Positions 52,994 to 64,000 of a DNA stretch of 64,000 nucleotides are shown here, piece by piece. Origin of the DNA: Xenorhabdus mauleonii (GTDB lineage: Bacteria; Pseudomonadota; Gammaproteobacteria; Enterobacterales; Enterobacteriaceae); contig NZ_FORG01000006.1 in the NCBI RefSeq assembly GCF_900113945.1, forward strand, positions 1-64,000. The letters are read 5' to 3'. The position numbers and the translations under genes were made by a program. Within the stretch, counting starts at the first letter, position 1. Each line of letters starts with the position of its first letter. The notes under the pieces are model-generated. The model ran no database searches. It saw nothing but the letters and a program-made list of their open reading frames with translations, and was not told the origin of the DNA.

Positions 52994-53934
52994 AAAGACA
53001 TTTCCTTAAGTTACACGATGTATTAAGTGTTAATTTCTGAATTTACATAATGTATTTTTATGATTGTTATCAAAAGATGCTTTTATAACACCCTAATATT
53101 TTCTATAAATTTCAGAGGAAAATTACAGAAAAAACCAATAGCCAATAAGTAATCAACACGTAAATTGACTCAAGATATTGAATATTATATTGCAACTGAT
53201 AAAGCATATGAGATTTAACCAATCTCATAAAACTCAATAAGGTAGAGGCCCAAATAGCACTCAGAGATCTCGCATTCCAATATGGGAATGCTGAATCATG
53301 GCTGGTTTGGTTCTTCCTTAATCTGGCTCAACTGAACATGCTGATAGATGGTATCAGTGTATCGCCAAGATTTACGTTAGATCTCCAGTCACTATGTTAC
53401 CGGGTCAACTACTGTTTTTCTTTTACTGGATAATCTATTGAATACCAATAAACAAGGTACTCGTATTAAAAATACAAACAATTTAATTCAACCCCAAACC
53501 GCAATTTAAAAAACGATACATATAAACACTATGTATAAATAATTTTCGTAATATATGCCTTAAGCTAGAATTTGCGTATTTTCATACCTGTTTATCAGGA
53601 AATTCATCTTAGGGAGATGAATTTCCTGATAAACATAAAATCTGGCTATTAAATCCTCTAAAAAGACAAATACTTTTTCTTGTTATTGAGTTAAAGAGAA
53701 CAACTATTCCCGATATTCTCCTCCCAAAAATCAACATAAAAACAAATTTGAAATTTCCATCACAAAAATTTATTAAATTTAACGATAAGTGCTATAGCAA
53801 ACTGAGTACTACATGACTATAGTAAATAGTATTAATGAATAAACAGTATTGAAGGTTATTTTCACGCGTTGAGAACAGTAGCGTTTAAGGGCGAATAAGG
53901 TTTCTGGACACTGGCAAATTAATTCATTGAGATC
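52994..53934. other. 941-base gene-free stretch with possible coding remnant
   Basis: There is no intact gene. A frame at 53212-53433 without a start codon reads like old coding sequence (LNKVEAQIALRDLAFQYGNA, then ESWLVWFFLNLAQLNML) and may be a relic. A perfect hairpin lies at 53590-53634 (separate entry). The rest is AT-rich. The promoters of the oxidoreductase and the lipoprotein gene lie at its two ends. Confidence 0.4.
53590..53634. repeat. Perfect 20-bp inverted repeat with 5-base loop
   Basis: Left arm GTTTATCAGGAAATTCATCT (53590-53609) and right arm AGATGAATTTCCTGATAAAC (53615-53634) are exact reverse complements around TAGGG. No T tract lies on either side, so this does not look like an ordinary terminator. 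It has no neighbour gene within 300 bases. Confidence 0.85.
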
Positions 53935-54255
53935 ATGGAAATGATGAAAAACCGTAAAATACTTCTATTGTTATGTTCCACATTGGGCTGGCTGCTTGTG
54001 ACAGGCTGCTCCAGCATTATGACACACAGTGGCCCCCATCAAGGCTACTATTCTGGCGCAAAAGCCAATATTAGCATGATCAGAGACGAAAATACTGGGT
54101 GGATCATGAAGCCCCTGCTTGCGGCCGACCTCCCTTTTTCCGCGCTTTTAGATACACTCCTACTTCCCTACGATTACGCCCGTTCTGATCGGGACAACGC
54201 GACAGAATCTCCCAAACATCGAATTGAGCAACTGGAAAAAAATAAGTCATCATAA
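53935..54255 (+). CDS. yidQ: YceK/YidQ-family lipoprotein
   Basis: This 106-residue protein has a lipoprotein signal peptide with lipobox VTGC (Cys25) followed by SSIMTHSGPHQGYYSGAKA, very like E. coli YidQ (CSSVMSHTGGKEG). The body has the DLPFSALLDTLLLPYDYAR segment of the DUF1375 family. It is a small, poorly studied outer-membrane or periplasmic lipoprotein. E. coli yidQ is also next to a convergent yidR, as here. Two further in-frame ATG codons lie 6 and 9 bases downstream; the exact start is open. Confidence 0.88.
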   Translation: MEMMKNRKILLLLCSTLGWLLVTGCSSIMTHSGPHQGYYSGAKANISMIRDENTGWIMKPLLAADLPFSALLDTLLLPYDYARSDRDNATESPKHRIEQLEKNKSS

Positions 54256-54316
54256 AGCCATATCAGCATCGCCATTCATTGACGATGCCCATTAAGCAAA
54301 TTTATTACAGATGCAA

Positions 54317-55606
54317 CTATACAATCCCTGTTTCGGCTATAAATATTTGCCGATATCCGTCAATATCGCGCATAAAGGCAACGTAGCGATCATCCGGTGA
54401 TATGACTACCGCATCTGCACAGGGTGCTTCGTCGGTGCGCTCTGTTAAACGCCGCATGTTTCCATTTTCACTATCGTAAAGCACGATACTGTTGTCACAA
54501 ACACAGGCAATAAACTGACCACGGCTATCCCAGCTAAAAGCAGACTGTATATCGTCCATGCCATAGGTTATTTGTTTGGGGTCACCGCCAGTTGGCGAGA
54601 TGTACCATAATTGGACTATCCCTTTTTCATCTTTCATTAAAAAACAGATTTTGCTGCCATCCGGCGAAGCCCTCAACCAATGCCGAGGAACATTCACCAC
54701 TCCCGGCCAGCGTTTACCATGCGTAAAAGTCAAACGCCTCTGTTTTACCCTTAAAGGGGGAGCCGGCAATGCTGTTTCAGTTCCCGCCAAGGGCTGCTGG
54801 CTCTCAATTGCATAATCTTCGTCGTTTTCCGGCAAATCAACGAGATAAATTTCCGGAACCTTGTCGCCATTTTCTGCACGAGTATCACCAATAAAAGCTA
54901 GTGCCCAACGTTGCCATTGACCATTCTCTTTGAGGTATCCCTGTTGCCCGACCCATCCCTCTTCGTAAGCCCGATTAATGTCATCACTTCCAGGGCGTGG
55001 ATTTACGGTAGTCTCGCTAACAACAACTGAAAAATAGCTGCCATCGTATTCCCGCGGATGTTTTTTCGCTGAAGCCACAGCCCGCAGTGGAACAGCCACA
55101 GCGACATTACGTAAATCAAGGGCAGGATCTAACTCATGCATCACGTGATCGTTGTAGGTGAAACTCAAGCGACTGCCATCAGGACTGAAAATATGGACAT
55201 GTGTGCCACCACGCAATGCACCTGCGGTATAAGGTGGAGTAATGTCCATGGCATCAATGTTAATTGCCACATTTGGCTGAGTATCAGAAACAATGACCCC
55301 ACGGCGATGATGAAAATCGTACTGCCACTGGTCGTCTGGCTTTTCCGGGCCATGAATAAACGCATAATTTACCGGCTCTTTAGGGCTGACTGTCACAACA
55401 CCGACATGGGCACCCTCTTTTGCCTGATAGATAATTCCAATTTGTCCATTTTCGACATGAATTTTTTCTATCGTTAACCCCGTAAAAGACGCCCCGCTCG
55501 GACGGACATCGTATACTATCCACTGGCTATCCGGCGTCCAGATATTTATATTAGTTATCTGATGGCTACGGCTGTCGAATGTAATTTGGCGTTCCTTGAA
55601 GACCAT
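54317..55606 (-). CDS. yidR: YidR, TolB-like beta-propeller protein (DUF3748)
   Basis: The 429-residue protein matches E. coli YidR by eye over its length: NIWTPDSQWIVYDVRPSGASFTG, DFHHRRGVIV, GALRGGTHVHIFSPDGSRLSFTYNDHVMHELDPALDLRN, NRAYEEGWVGQ, NVPRHWLRASPDG. It has repeated WD/TolB-type blades (SPDDRYVAFM and similar). The function is unknown. There is no signal peptide, so it is probably cytoplasmic. It converges on the yidQ-like gene, the same layout as in E. coli. Confidence 0.93.
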   Translation of the reverse strand: MVFKERQITFDSRSHQITNINIWTPDSQWIVYDVRPSGASFTGLTIEKIHVENGQIGIIYQAKEGAHVGVVTVSPKEPVNYAFIHGPEKPDDQWQYDFHHRRGVIVSDTQPNVAINIDAMDITPPYTAGALRGGTHVHIFSPDGSRLSFTYNDHVMHELDPALDLRNVAVAVPLRAVASAKKHPREYDGSYFSVVVSETTVNPRPGSDDINRAYEEGWVGQQGYLKENGQWQRWALAFIGDTRAENGDKVPEIYLVDLPENDEDYAIESQQPLAGTETALPAPPLRVKQRRLTFTHGKRWPGVVNVPRHWLRASPDGSKICFLMKDEKGIVQLWYISPTGGDPKQITYGMDDIQSAFSWDSRGQFIACVCDNSIVLYDSENGNMRRLTERTDEAPCADAVVISPDDRYVAFMRDIDGYRQIFIAETGIV

Positions 55607-55741
55607 TTTCCCACCTTTTTTCGCGAGGTTTCGGATAATAAAAACTAATTTTATTGAGATTTAACTAAAAAATTTCAGTCGAGGCGTTATTATTTCAACA
55701 GTACTCTTTACTTATACGTTATATTCCATTTGAACAAATTT

Positions 55742-56359
55742 ATGCTACTCAGTGTCCTCTACATCATCGGTATTACGGCTGAAGCCATGACAGGCGCATT
55801 AGCCGCAGGGCGTCGAAAAATGGATGTGTTCGGCGTTATCATCATTGCTTCCGTGACAGCCATTGGAGGTGGAACCGTCCGTGACATCATTCTAGGTCAC
55901 TACCCGCTAGGTTGGGTAAAAAACCCAGAATACATTGTGACCGTTGCCTGTGCTGCTGTACTCACCATCTGGGTTGCTCCCATGATGAAACATTTACGCC
56001 GCCTCTTTCTCATCCTTGATGCAATTGGTTTAATCGTGTTTTCCATTATTGGCGCACAAATTGCGTTGGACATGCACTACAGTCCGATTATCGCAGCGAT
56101 TGCGGCTGTCATTACTGGCGTTTTTGGCGGAGTATTACGCGATATGTTTTGCAATACCATCCCTCTGGTATTCCAAAAAGAAATTTATGCTGGCGTCTCT
56201 TTCGCAGCTGCCTGGCTGTATATCGCTTTATTACATACTCCATTACATCCAAATAGTGTGATCTTAATTACACTTGTTGCAGGGCTAACCGCCCGTTTGA
56301 TTGCAATCCGTTACCGTCTTGGTTTGCCCATCTTCAATTATGATGGAACCGATCATTAA
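55742..56359 (+). CDS. yicG: TRIC-family cation channel YicG
   Basis: This 205-residue inner-membrane protein equals E. coli YicG in length and sequence by eye ([61 protein letters not shown]). It has seven membrane helices with an internal repeat, each half carrying the GGG/GGVLRD element of prokaryotic TRIC trimers, which conduct monovalent cations. I start at ATG 55742; an upstream TTG at 55730 would add four residues. It converges on ligB, as in E. coli. Confidence 0.93.
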   Translation: MLLSVLYIIGITAEAMTGALAAGRRKMDVFGVIIIASVTAIGGGTVRDIILGHYPLGWVKNPEYIVTVACAAVLTIWVAPMMKHLRRLFLILDAIGLIVFSIIGAQIALDMHYSPIIAAIAAVITGVFGGVLRDMFCNTIPLVFQKEIYAGVSFAAAWLYIALLHTPLHPNSVILITLVAGLTARLIAIRYRLGLPIFNYDGTDH

Positions 56360-56426
56360 CTAACTTGCTTCTTTGGGGCAGTTTTCTCTGCCCTTCTCTC
56401 TATTTCCACTTTATTGCCTAATTCTT

Positions 56427-58394
<1,968 letters not shown>

Positions 58395-58461
58395 TTATCT
58401 GCAACCATTTCTTTTTCCTGAAATTGTTTCGCAAAATTAAGCAGTAACATCGACTTGTTAA

Positions 58462-59217
<756 letters not shown>

Positions 59218-59271
59218 ACCAAGTTTCAGTATCATGCCCAGTCATTTATTTATCTGTGGAGTAGCACATAT

Positions 59272-59547
59272 ATGGCACGCGTAACTGTTCAAGACGCAGT
59301 AGAGAAAATTGGTAACCGTTTTGACCTAGTGTTGGTCGCTGCTCGCCGAGCACGCCAATTGCAATCAGGTGGTAAAGATCCTCTCGTTCCTGAAGAAAAC
59401 GATAAGATGACTGTTATCGCTCTGCGTGAAATCGAGCAAGGCCTCATTAACAATAAAATTCTGGATGTTCGTGAGCGTCAGGAACAGCAAGAACAAGAAG
59501 CCGCAGAAATCAAAGCCGTTTCTGTTATCGCTGAAGGTCGTCGTTAA
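59272..59547 (+). CDS. rpoZ: RNA polymerase omega subunit
   Basis: The 91-residue protein is standard RpoZ ([30 protein letters not shown], then [12 protein letters not shown]). Omega helps fold and hold beta-prime and forms one of the two ppGpp sites on RNA polymerase. A GGAG ribosome site is seen 55 bases after gmk. Its tie to spoT downstream is well known. Confidence 0.98.
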   Translation: MARVTVQDAVEKIGNRFDLVLVAARRARQLQSGGKDPLVPEENDKMTVIALREIEQGLINNKILDVRERQEQQEQEAAEIKAVSVIAEGRR

Positions 59548-59565
59548 TTTTACGGTAGGTCTGCC

Positions 59566-61680
59566 TTGTACCTGTTTGAAAGCCTGAATCAGCTTGTTCT
59601 GAAATATTTGCCTGAAGATCAAATCGATCTACTTAAGCAGGCCTATGTGGTTGCGCGGGATGCCCATGAGGGGCAGACCCGCTCCAGTGGTGAGCCATAC
59701 ATTACTCACCCTGTTGCCGTTTCCTGCATTTTGGCGGAAATGCGCCTTGACCATGAAACACTTATGGCGGCTCTTCTGCATGATGTTATTGAAGATACCC
59801 CAGCCACATTTCAGGATATAGAGCAGTTATTTGGTACGGCCGTTGCCGGCTTAGTGGAAGGTGTATCCAAACTGGATAAGCTGAACTTTCGTGATAAGAA
59901 AGAAGCACAAGCCGAGAACTTCCGTAAAATGATCATGGCAATGGTGCAGGATATCCGCGTCATTTTGATCAAACTGGCAGACCGCACACACAATATGCGA
60001 ACCCTTGGCTCCCTGCGCCCAGATAAACGGCGGCGCATTGCCAGGGAAACGCTGGAAATTTATAGCCCTCTGGCCCATCGTTTGGGTATCCATCACCTGA
60101 AAACAGAGCTGGAAGAGCTTGGGTTTGAAGCCCTGTATCCCAATCGTTACCGTGTAATTAAAGAGGTTGTCAAAGCCGCACGCGGTAATCGCAAAGAGAT
60201 GATTCAGAAAATTCTGTCTGAGATTGAAGGCAGGTTAACGGATGCTGGCATTAAATGTATCGTCAGCGGCCGCGAAAAACATCTCTACTCCATTTATCGA
60301 AAAATGCATCTCAAAGAACAGCGTTTCCATTCCATCATGGATATTTACGCTTTTCGTGTCATCGTCAATAATCTGGATACCTGTTATCGCGTGCTGGGGC
60401 AAATGCACAGCTTATACAAGCCGCGCCCAGGAAGAGTAAAAGATTATATTGCCATCCCCAAGGCCAATGGCTACCAATCCCTGCATACCTCTCTTATCGG
60501 CCCGCATGGTGTGCCTGTTGAGGTTCAGATCCGTACCGAAGATATGGATCAGATGGCTGAAATGGGGGTTGCTGCGCATTGGGCCTATAAAGAACAAGGG
60601 GAATCGGGCACAACTGCGCAAGTTCGTGCCCAGCGCTGGATGCAGAGTTTGTTGGAACTTCAGCAAAGTGCCGGAAGTTCTTTTGAATTTATTGAAAGCG
60701 TGAAATCTGATTTATTTCCTGATGAGATTTACGTTTTTACCCCCGAAGGCCGCATCGTTGAATTACCGGCTGGCGCCACCCCTGTTGACTTTGCTTACGC
60801 TGTTCATACAGATATCGGCCATGCTTGTGTCGGTGCCCGCGTTGATCGCCTGCCTTACCCTCTCTCACAAACACTCAGCAGCGGTCAGACCGTTGAAATC
60901 ATCACGGCACCGGGAGCAAGGCCCAATGCGGCATGGCTAAACTTTGTCGTCAGTTCCAAGGCACGGGCCAAAATCCGCCAGTTGCTGAAAAACCTGAAAC
61001 GGGATGATTCAATTGGGCTGGGGCGCCGCTTGCTCAATCATGCTTTGGGTAACGGCACTAAGATTGCCGATATTCCGCAGGAAAATATCGACAAAGAGCT
61101 GGCGAGAATGAAACTCGCGACTTTGGATGATTTATTGACGGAAATCGGGCTGGGCAACGCGATGAGTGTCGTCGTCGCCCGCAATTTATTACTTGGTGCA
61201 GCAGAGAAGGTTCCGAACAACAACGGAAATTCATCCCGCAAGTTGCCAATCAAGGGCGCTGACGGCATTTTGATTACTTTTGCCAAATGTTGCCGCCCAA
61301 TTCCTGGTGATCCAATTATTGCCCATATCAGCCCGGGAAAAGGTCTGGTTATTCACCACGAATCTTGTCGAAATATCCGTGGATACCAGAAAGAACCGGA
61401 AAAATTCATGCCTGTCGAGTGGGATAAAGATATCAATAGCGATTTTATTGCCGAAATTAAAGTCGATATGTTTAACCATCAAGGTGCACTGGCCAATCTG
61501 ACCGCAGCCATTAACGATGCAAATTCCAGCATTCAAAGCATGAATACTGAGGAAAAAGATGGCCGCGTCTACTGTGCTTTCATCAGGCTGACGACCAAAG
61601 ACCGTATCCAACTGGCAAATATCATGCGTAAGATACGTGTTATGCCAGACGTGATGCGAGTTAGCCGTAATCGAAACTAG
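59566..61680 (+). CDS. spoT: Bifunctional (p)ppGpp synthetase/hydrolase SpoT
   Basis: The 704-residue protein has the N-terminal HD hydrolase domain (LLHDVIEDTP, HD pair), the synthetase domain (SGREKHLYSIYRKM; GYQSLHTSL), TGS domain (DEIYVFTPEGRIVELP), and C-terminal helical, zinc-finger-like (CCRPIPGDPI) and ACT (HQGALANLTAAIND) domains. It begins with TTG at 59566, the same weak start used in E. coli. SpoT balances the alarmone for stress and nutrient shifts. The protein is nearly identical in layout to E. coli SpoT (702). Confidence 0.98.
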   Translation: MYLFESLNQLVLKYLPEDQIDLLKQAYVVARDAHEGQTRSSGEPYITHPVAVSCILAEMRLDHETLMAALLHDVIEDTPATFQDIEQLFGTAVAGLVEGVSKLDKLNFRDKKEAQAENFRKMIMAMVQDIRVILIKLADRTHNMRTLGSLRPDKRRRIARETLEIYSPLAHRLGIHHLKTELEELGFEALYPNRYRVIKEVVKAARGNRKEMIQKILSEIEGRLTDAGIKCIVSGREKHLYSIYRKMHLKEQRFHSIMDIYAFRVIVNNLDTCYRVLGQMHSLYKPRPGRVKDYIAIPKANGYQSLHTSLIGPHGVPVEVQIRTEDMDQMAEMGVAAHWAYKEQGESGTTAQVRAQRWMQSLLELQQSAGSSFEFIESVKSDLFPDEIYVFTPEGRIVELPAGATPVDFAYAVHTDIGHACVGARVDRLPYPLSQTLSSGQTVEIITAPGARPNAAWLNFVVSSKARAKIRQLLKNLKRDDSIGLGRRLLNHALGNGTKIADIPQENIDKELARMKLATLDDLLTEIGLGNAMSVVVARNLLLGAAEKVPNNNGNSSRKLPIKGADGILITFAKCCRPIPGDPIIAHISPGKGLVIHHESCRNIRGYQKEPEKFMPVEWDKDINSDFIAEIKVDMFNHQGALANLTAAINDANSSIQSMNTEEKDGRVYCAFIRLTTKDRIQLANIMRKIRVMPDVMRVSRNRN

Positions 61681-61685
61681 AGGTT

Positions 61686-62393
61686 ATGAATCCTAAACGT
61701 TACGCCCGGATATGCCAGATGATGGCAATGCGTCAACCAGACCTGACGATTTGTTTAGAAGAAGTCCATAAACCTCATAACATATCCGCTGTCATTCGTA
61801 CGGCGGATGCTGTTGGCATCCACCGCATCCACGCTATCTGGCCCACAGAGCAATTAAGAACTCAGCTCTCCTCCGCAGCAGGCAGTAATAGCTGGGTTCA
61901 GGTGGAAAAGCACACCACAATTGAACATGCTGTCCAACAATTTAAAGCCGATGGCATGCAGGTATTGGCAACCCATCTTTCTGATAAAGCAGTCGATTTC
62001 CGCCAAATTGATTACACTAAACCTACCTGCATCATTATGGGCCAAGAAAAAAAAGGCATTTCAAAACAGGCTATCGCCTTGGCCGATCATGACATCATTG
62101 TTCCGATGGCAGGTATGGTGCAATCCCTGAATGTCTCCGTTGCATCTGCGCTTATCCTCTATGAGGCACAACGCCAGCGCCAATTGGCAGGCATGTACCA
62201 ACGGGAAGAGAGTACGTTGCCAGAAGAAGAGCAACAAAAACTGCTTTTTGAAGGGGGATATCCCGTATTGGCTGCCGTTTCTCGCCGTAAAGGTCTGGAA
62301 CAGCCGTTGATTGATAAACAGGGGCAAATCATCGCAAGTGAAGCATGGTGGGCAGCAATGCAGGCAACGACTGCTCCATCAAAAAGGAAATAA
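61686..62393 (+). CDS. trmH: tRNA (Gm18) 2'-O-methyltransferase TrmH
   Basis: The 235-residue SPOUT methyltransferase modifies G18 of tRNAs. It starts NPKRYARICQMMAMRQPDLT and keeps the knot segments (IIMGQEKKGISKQA; PMAGMVQSLNVSVASALILYEA). It lies five bases after spoT in the conserved cluster, formerly called spoU. No anomaly is seen. Confidence 0.97.
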   Translation: MNPKRYARICQMMAMRQPDLTICLEEVHKPHNISAVIRTADAVGIHRIHAIWPTEQLRTQLSSAAGSNSWVQVEKHTTIEHAVQQFKADGMQVLATHLSDKAVDFRQIDYTKPTCIIMGQEKKGISKQAIALADHDIIVPMAGMVQSLNVSVASALILYEAQRQRQLAGMYQREESTLPEEEQQKLLFEGGYPVLAAVSRRKGLEQPLIDKQGQIIASEAWWAAMQATTAPSKRK

Positions 62394-62419
62394 ATCACAC
62401 CAACGGAGATAGATATCCC

Positions 62420-64000
62420 ATGAAAGGCCAATTGCTTGATGCCATTCCTTTAACCACGCTGCGTGGTGTTGGAGCCAGTCAGGTCACTAAACTTGCCAAA
62501 TTGGGATTGGTCAATCTCCAGGATTTGCTTTTGCATTTGCCTCTGCGCTACGAAGATCAAACCCGCCTGTATACTATCAATGAATTACTGCCCGGCGTTT
62601 ATGCCACAATAACCGGTGAAATATTACGTACCAATGTGGTTTTTGGTCGGCGGCGCATCATGACCTGCCAGATCAGTGATGGGACTGGTGTTTTAACCCT
62701 GCGTTTTTTCAATTTCACCGCTGCCATGAAAAATAACTTGGCAGAAGGAAAACACATTGTTGCCTATGGTGAAATCCGTCGTGGCAATCAAGGGCCGGAG
62801 ATAATTCATCCCGAATATAAAGTCCAGCAACACGCAAACACCGTTCAATTGCAAGAGACGCTAACGCCCATCTATCCCACGACTGAAGGTGTGCGTCAAA
62901 CAACGCTGCGAAAATTAATCAAACAAGCATTGGAAATACTGGACACCTGCGCCATCAATGAATTATTGCCGGAGGACTTCAGCCGGAAGATAATCAGCTT
63001 GCCGAATGCATTGCATACCTTGCACCATCCTCCGCCGGATATTTCTCTGACTGATTTGGAAAATGGCCGGCATCCAGCTCAAAAAAGATTGATTCTGGAA
63101 GAGCTGCTGGCACACCACTTAAGTATGCTGGCGGTCAGGGCGGGAGCCCAGCGCTTTCATGCGCAACCCCTTCTGGCGGGTGATTCACTGAAACAGCAAT
63201 TTTTGCGTCAACTACCATTCTCACCCACTAACGCACAGACTCGTGTCGTTGCAGAAATAGAGCATGACCTGGAGAAGAATGTCCCTATGATGCGGTTGAT
63301 ACAAGGGGATGTCGGCTCGGGGAAAACACTGGTTGCCGCATTGGCCGCCATCCGTGCCATTGCCCACGGCAAACAAGTGGCATTGATGGCGCCTACCGAA
63401 TTGCTGGCAGAGCAGCACGCCAACACTTTTCGCCAATGGCTTGAACCCTTGGGTATTCAGGTTGGTTGGTTGGCAGGCAAGCAGAAAGGCAAGGCGCGAC
63501 AGGCACAGCAAGACGCGATAGAGAGTGGTCAGGTAAGCATGGTTGTCGGTACTCATGCCATGTTTCAGGAACAGGTAAAATTTGCAGGCCTTGCGTTGGT
63601 TATCATCGATGAGCAGCACCGTTTCGGTGTGCACCAACGCCTTGCATTATGGGAAAAAGGCCGGGAGCAAGGCTTCCATCCCCATCAATTGATCATGACA
63701 GCAACTCCCATTCCACGCACATTGGCAATGACGGCTTATGCTGATCTGGATACCTCCATCATTGATGAATTACCCCCCGGCCGGACACCAGTTACAACCG
63801 TTGCTATTCCTGATACCCGCCGCAATGACATTATCCAGCGCATTAAAAGTGCCTGTTTGGATGAAGGGCGTCAGGCTTATTGGGTATGTACTCTGATAGA
63901 AGATTCTGAAGTATTGGAAGCACAGGCTGCTCAGGCAACCAGTGAAGAATTGACTCTCGCATTGCCTGAACTGAAAATTGGCTTAGTCCATGGAAGGATG
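62420..64000 (+). CDS. recG: ATP-dependent DNA helicase RecG (partial, C-terminus off the right edge)
   Basis: The first 527 codons are present. The wedge domain comes first (RGVGASQVTKLAKLGLVNLQDLLLHLPLRYEDQ), then helicase motif I with Walker A (QGDVGSGKTLVA), motif Ia (APTELLAEQHA), motif II DEQHRFG and motif III TATPIPRTLAM. RecG reverses stalled replication forks and processes Holliday junctions. It follows trmH by 26 bases with GGAG in front. The frame is still open at 64000 within helicase domain 2. Confidence 0.98.
   Translation, partial: MKGQLLDAIPLTTLRGVGASQVTKLAKLGLVNLQDLLLHLPLRYEDQTRLYTINELLPGVYATITGEILRTNVVFGRRRIMTCQISDGTGVLTLRFFNFTAAMKNNLAEGKHIVAYGEIRRGNQGPEIIHPEYKVQQHANTVQLQETLTPIYPTTEGVRQTTLRKLIKQALEILDTCAINELLPEDFSRKIISLPNALHTLHHPPPDISLTDLENGRHPAQKRLILEELLAHHLSMLAVRAGAQRFHAQPLLAGDSLKQQFLRQLPFSPTNAQTRVVAEIEHDLEKNVPMMRLIQGDVGSGKTLVAALAAIRAIAHGKQVALMAPTELLAEQHANTFRQWLEPLGIQVGWLAGKQKGKARQAQQDAIESGQVSMVVGTHAMFQEQVKFAGLALVIIDEQHRFGVHQRLALWEKGREQGFHPHQLIMTATPIPRTLAMTAYADLDTSIIDELPPGRTPVTTVAIPDTRRNDIIQRIKSACLDEGRQAYWVCTLIEDSEVLEAQAAQATSEELTLALPELKIGLVHGRM

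Overview
This window looks like chromosome from an insect-pathogenic enterobacterium of the Xenorhabdus/Photorhabdus group (Morganellaceae), most likely Xenorhabdus. This is inferred from gene content and not tested by any search. The housekeeping genes are clearly enterobacterial and keep Escherichia coli-like order in blocks (yhjJ, yhjK, dppFDCBA and a proline tRNA; yicG, ligB, gmk, rpoZ, spoT, trmH, recG). They are joined to a type VI secretion system (T6SS), a haemolysin-type two-partner secretion pair, and copies of a short palindromic intergenic repeat that I associate with this group.

Layout. 1-20002 (minus strand) is one long T6SS operon read leftwards: tssB, tssC, tssE, tssF, tssG, an FHA-domain gene (tagH), tssJ, tssK, tssL, tssH/clpV, a short VasH-like regulator, vasI, tssA, tssM, then a terminator-like hairpin and a VasL-like gene cut by the left edge. 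The main hcp lies divergently at 20921-21439 behind a 918-base AT-rich region. Together these encode baseplate, sheath, membrane complex, ATPase and tube. No vgrG, PAAR or kinase/phosphatase pair is visible; they may lie beyond the left edge. 22133-28434 holds a two-partner secretion pair, TpsB transporter and ShlA/HpmA-type haemolysin (probably xhlB/xhlA). 28640-29901 holds yhjD and a shortened 4-oxalocrotonate tautomerase gene.

30029-31386 (minus) is an AT-rich three-gene cassette: a second hcp, a glycine-zipper membrane protein that looks like a pore-forming T6SS effector, and a two-helix membrane protein that looks like its immunity protein. It is preceded by a perfect palindrome. This is the most system-like novelty in the window. 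31956-33776 has ada and alkB for alkylation repair; Ada has lost three of its four zinc cysteines. 33832-36229 has yhjJ and a yhjK/hmsP gene reduced to its sensor half. No cellulose (bcs) genes lie between it and the dpp dipeptide transporter (36456-42155), where E. coli carries them. A tRNA-Pro(UGG), an aspartate-semialdehyde dehydrogenase, an EamA transporter, glyS/glyQ, tag and avtA follow to 50740.

50741-53934 is gene-poor and partly decayed: a minus-strand terminator that may end a small RNA, a broken aspartyl-protease gene, an oxidoreductase, and a 941-base stretch with a perfect 20-bp hairpin. 53935-64000 is conserved backbone: yidQ-like lipoprotein, yidR, yicG, ligB, then the gmk-rpoZ-spoT-trmH-recG cluster for nucleotide metabolism, RNA polymerase assembly, the stringent response, tRNA methylation and recombination. 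recG is cut by the right edge.
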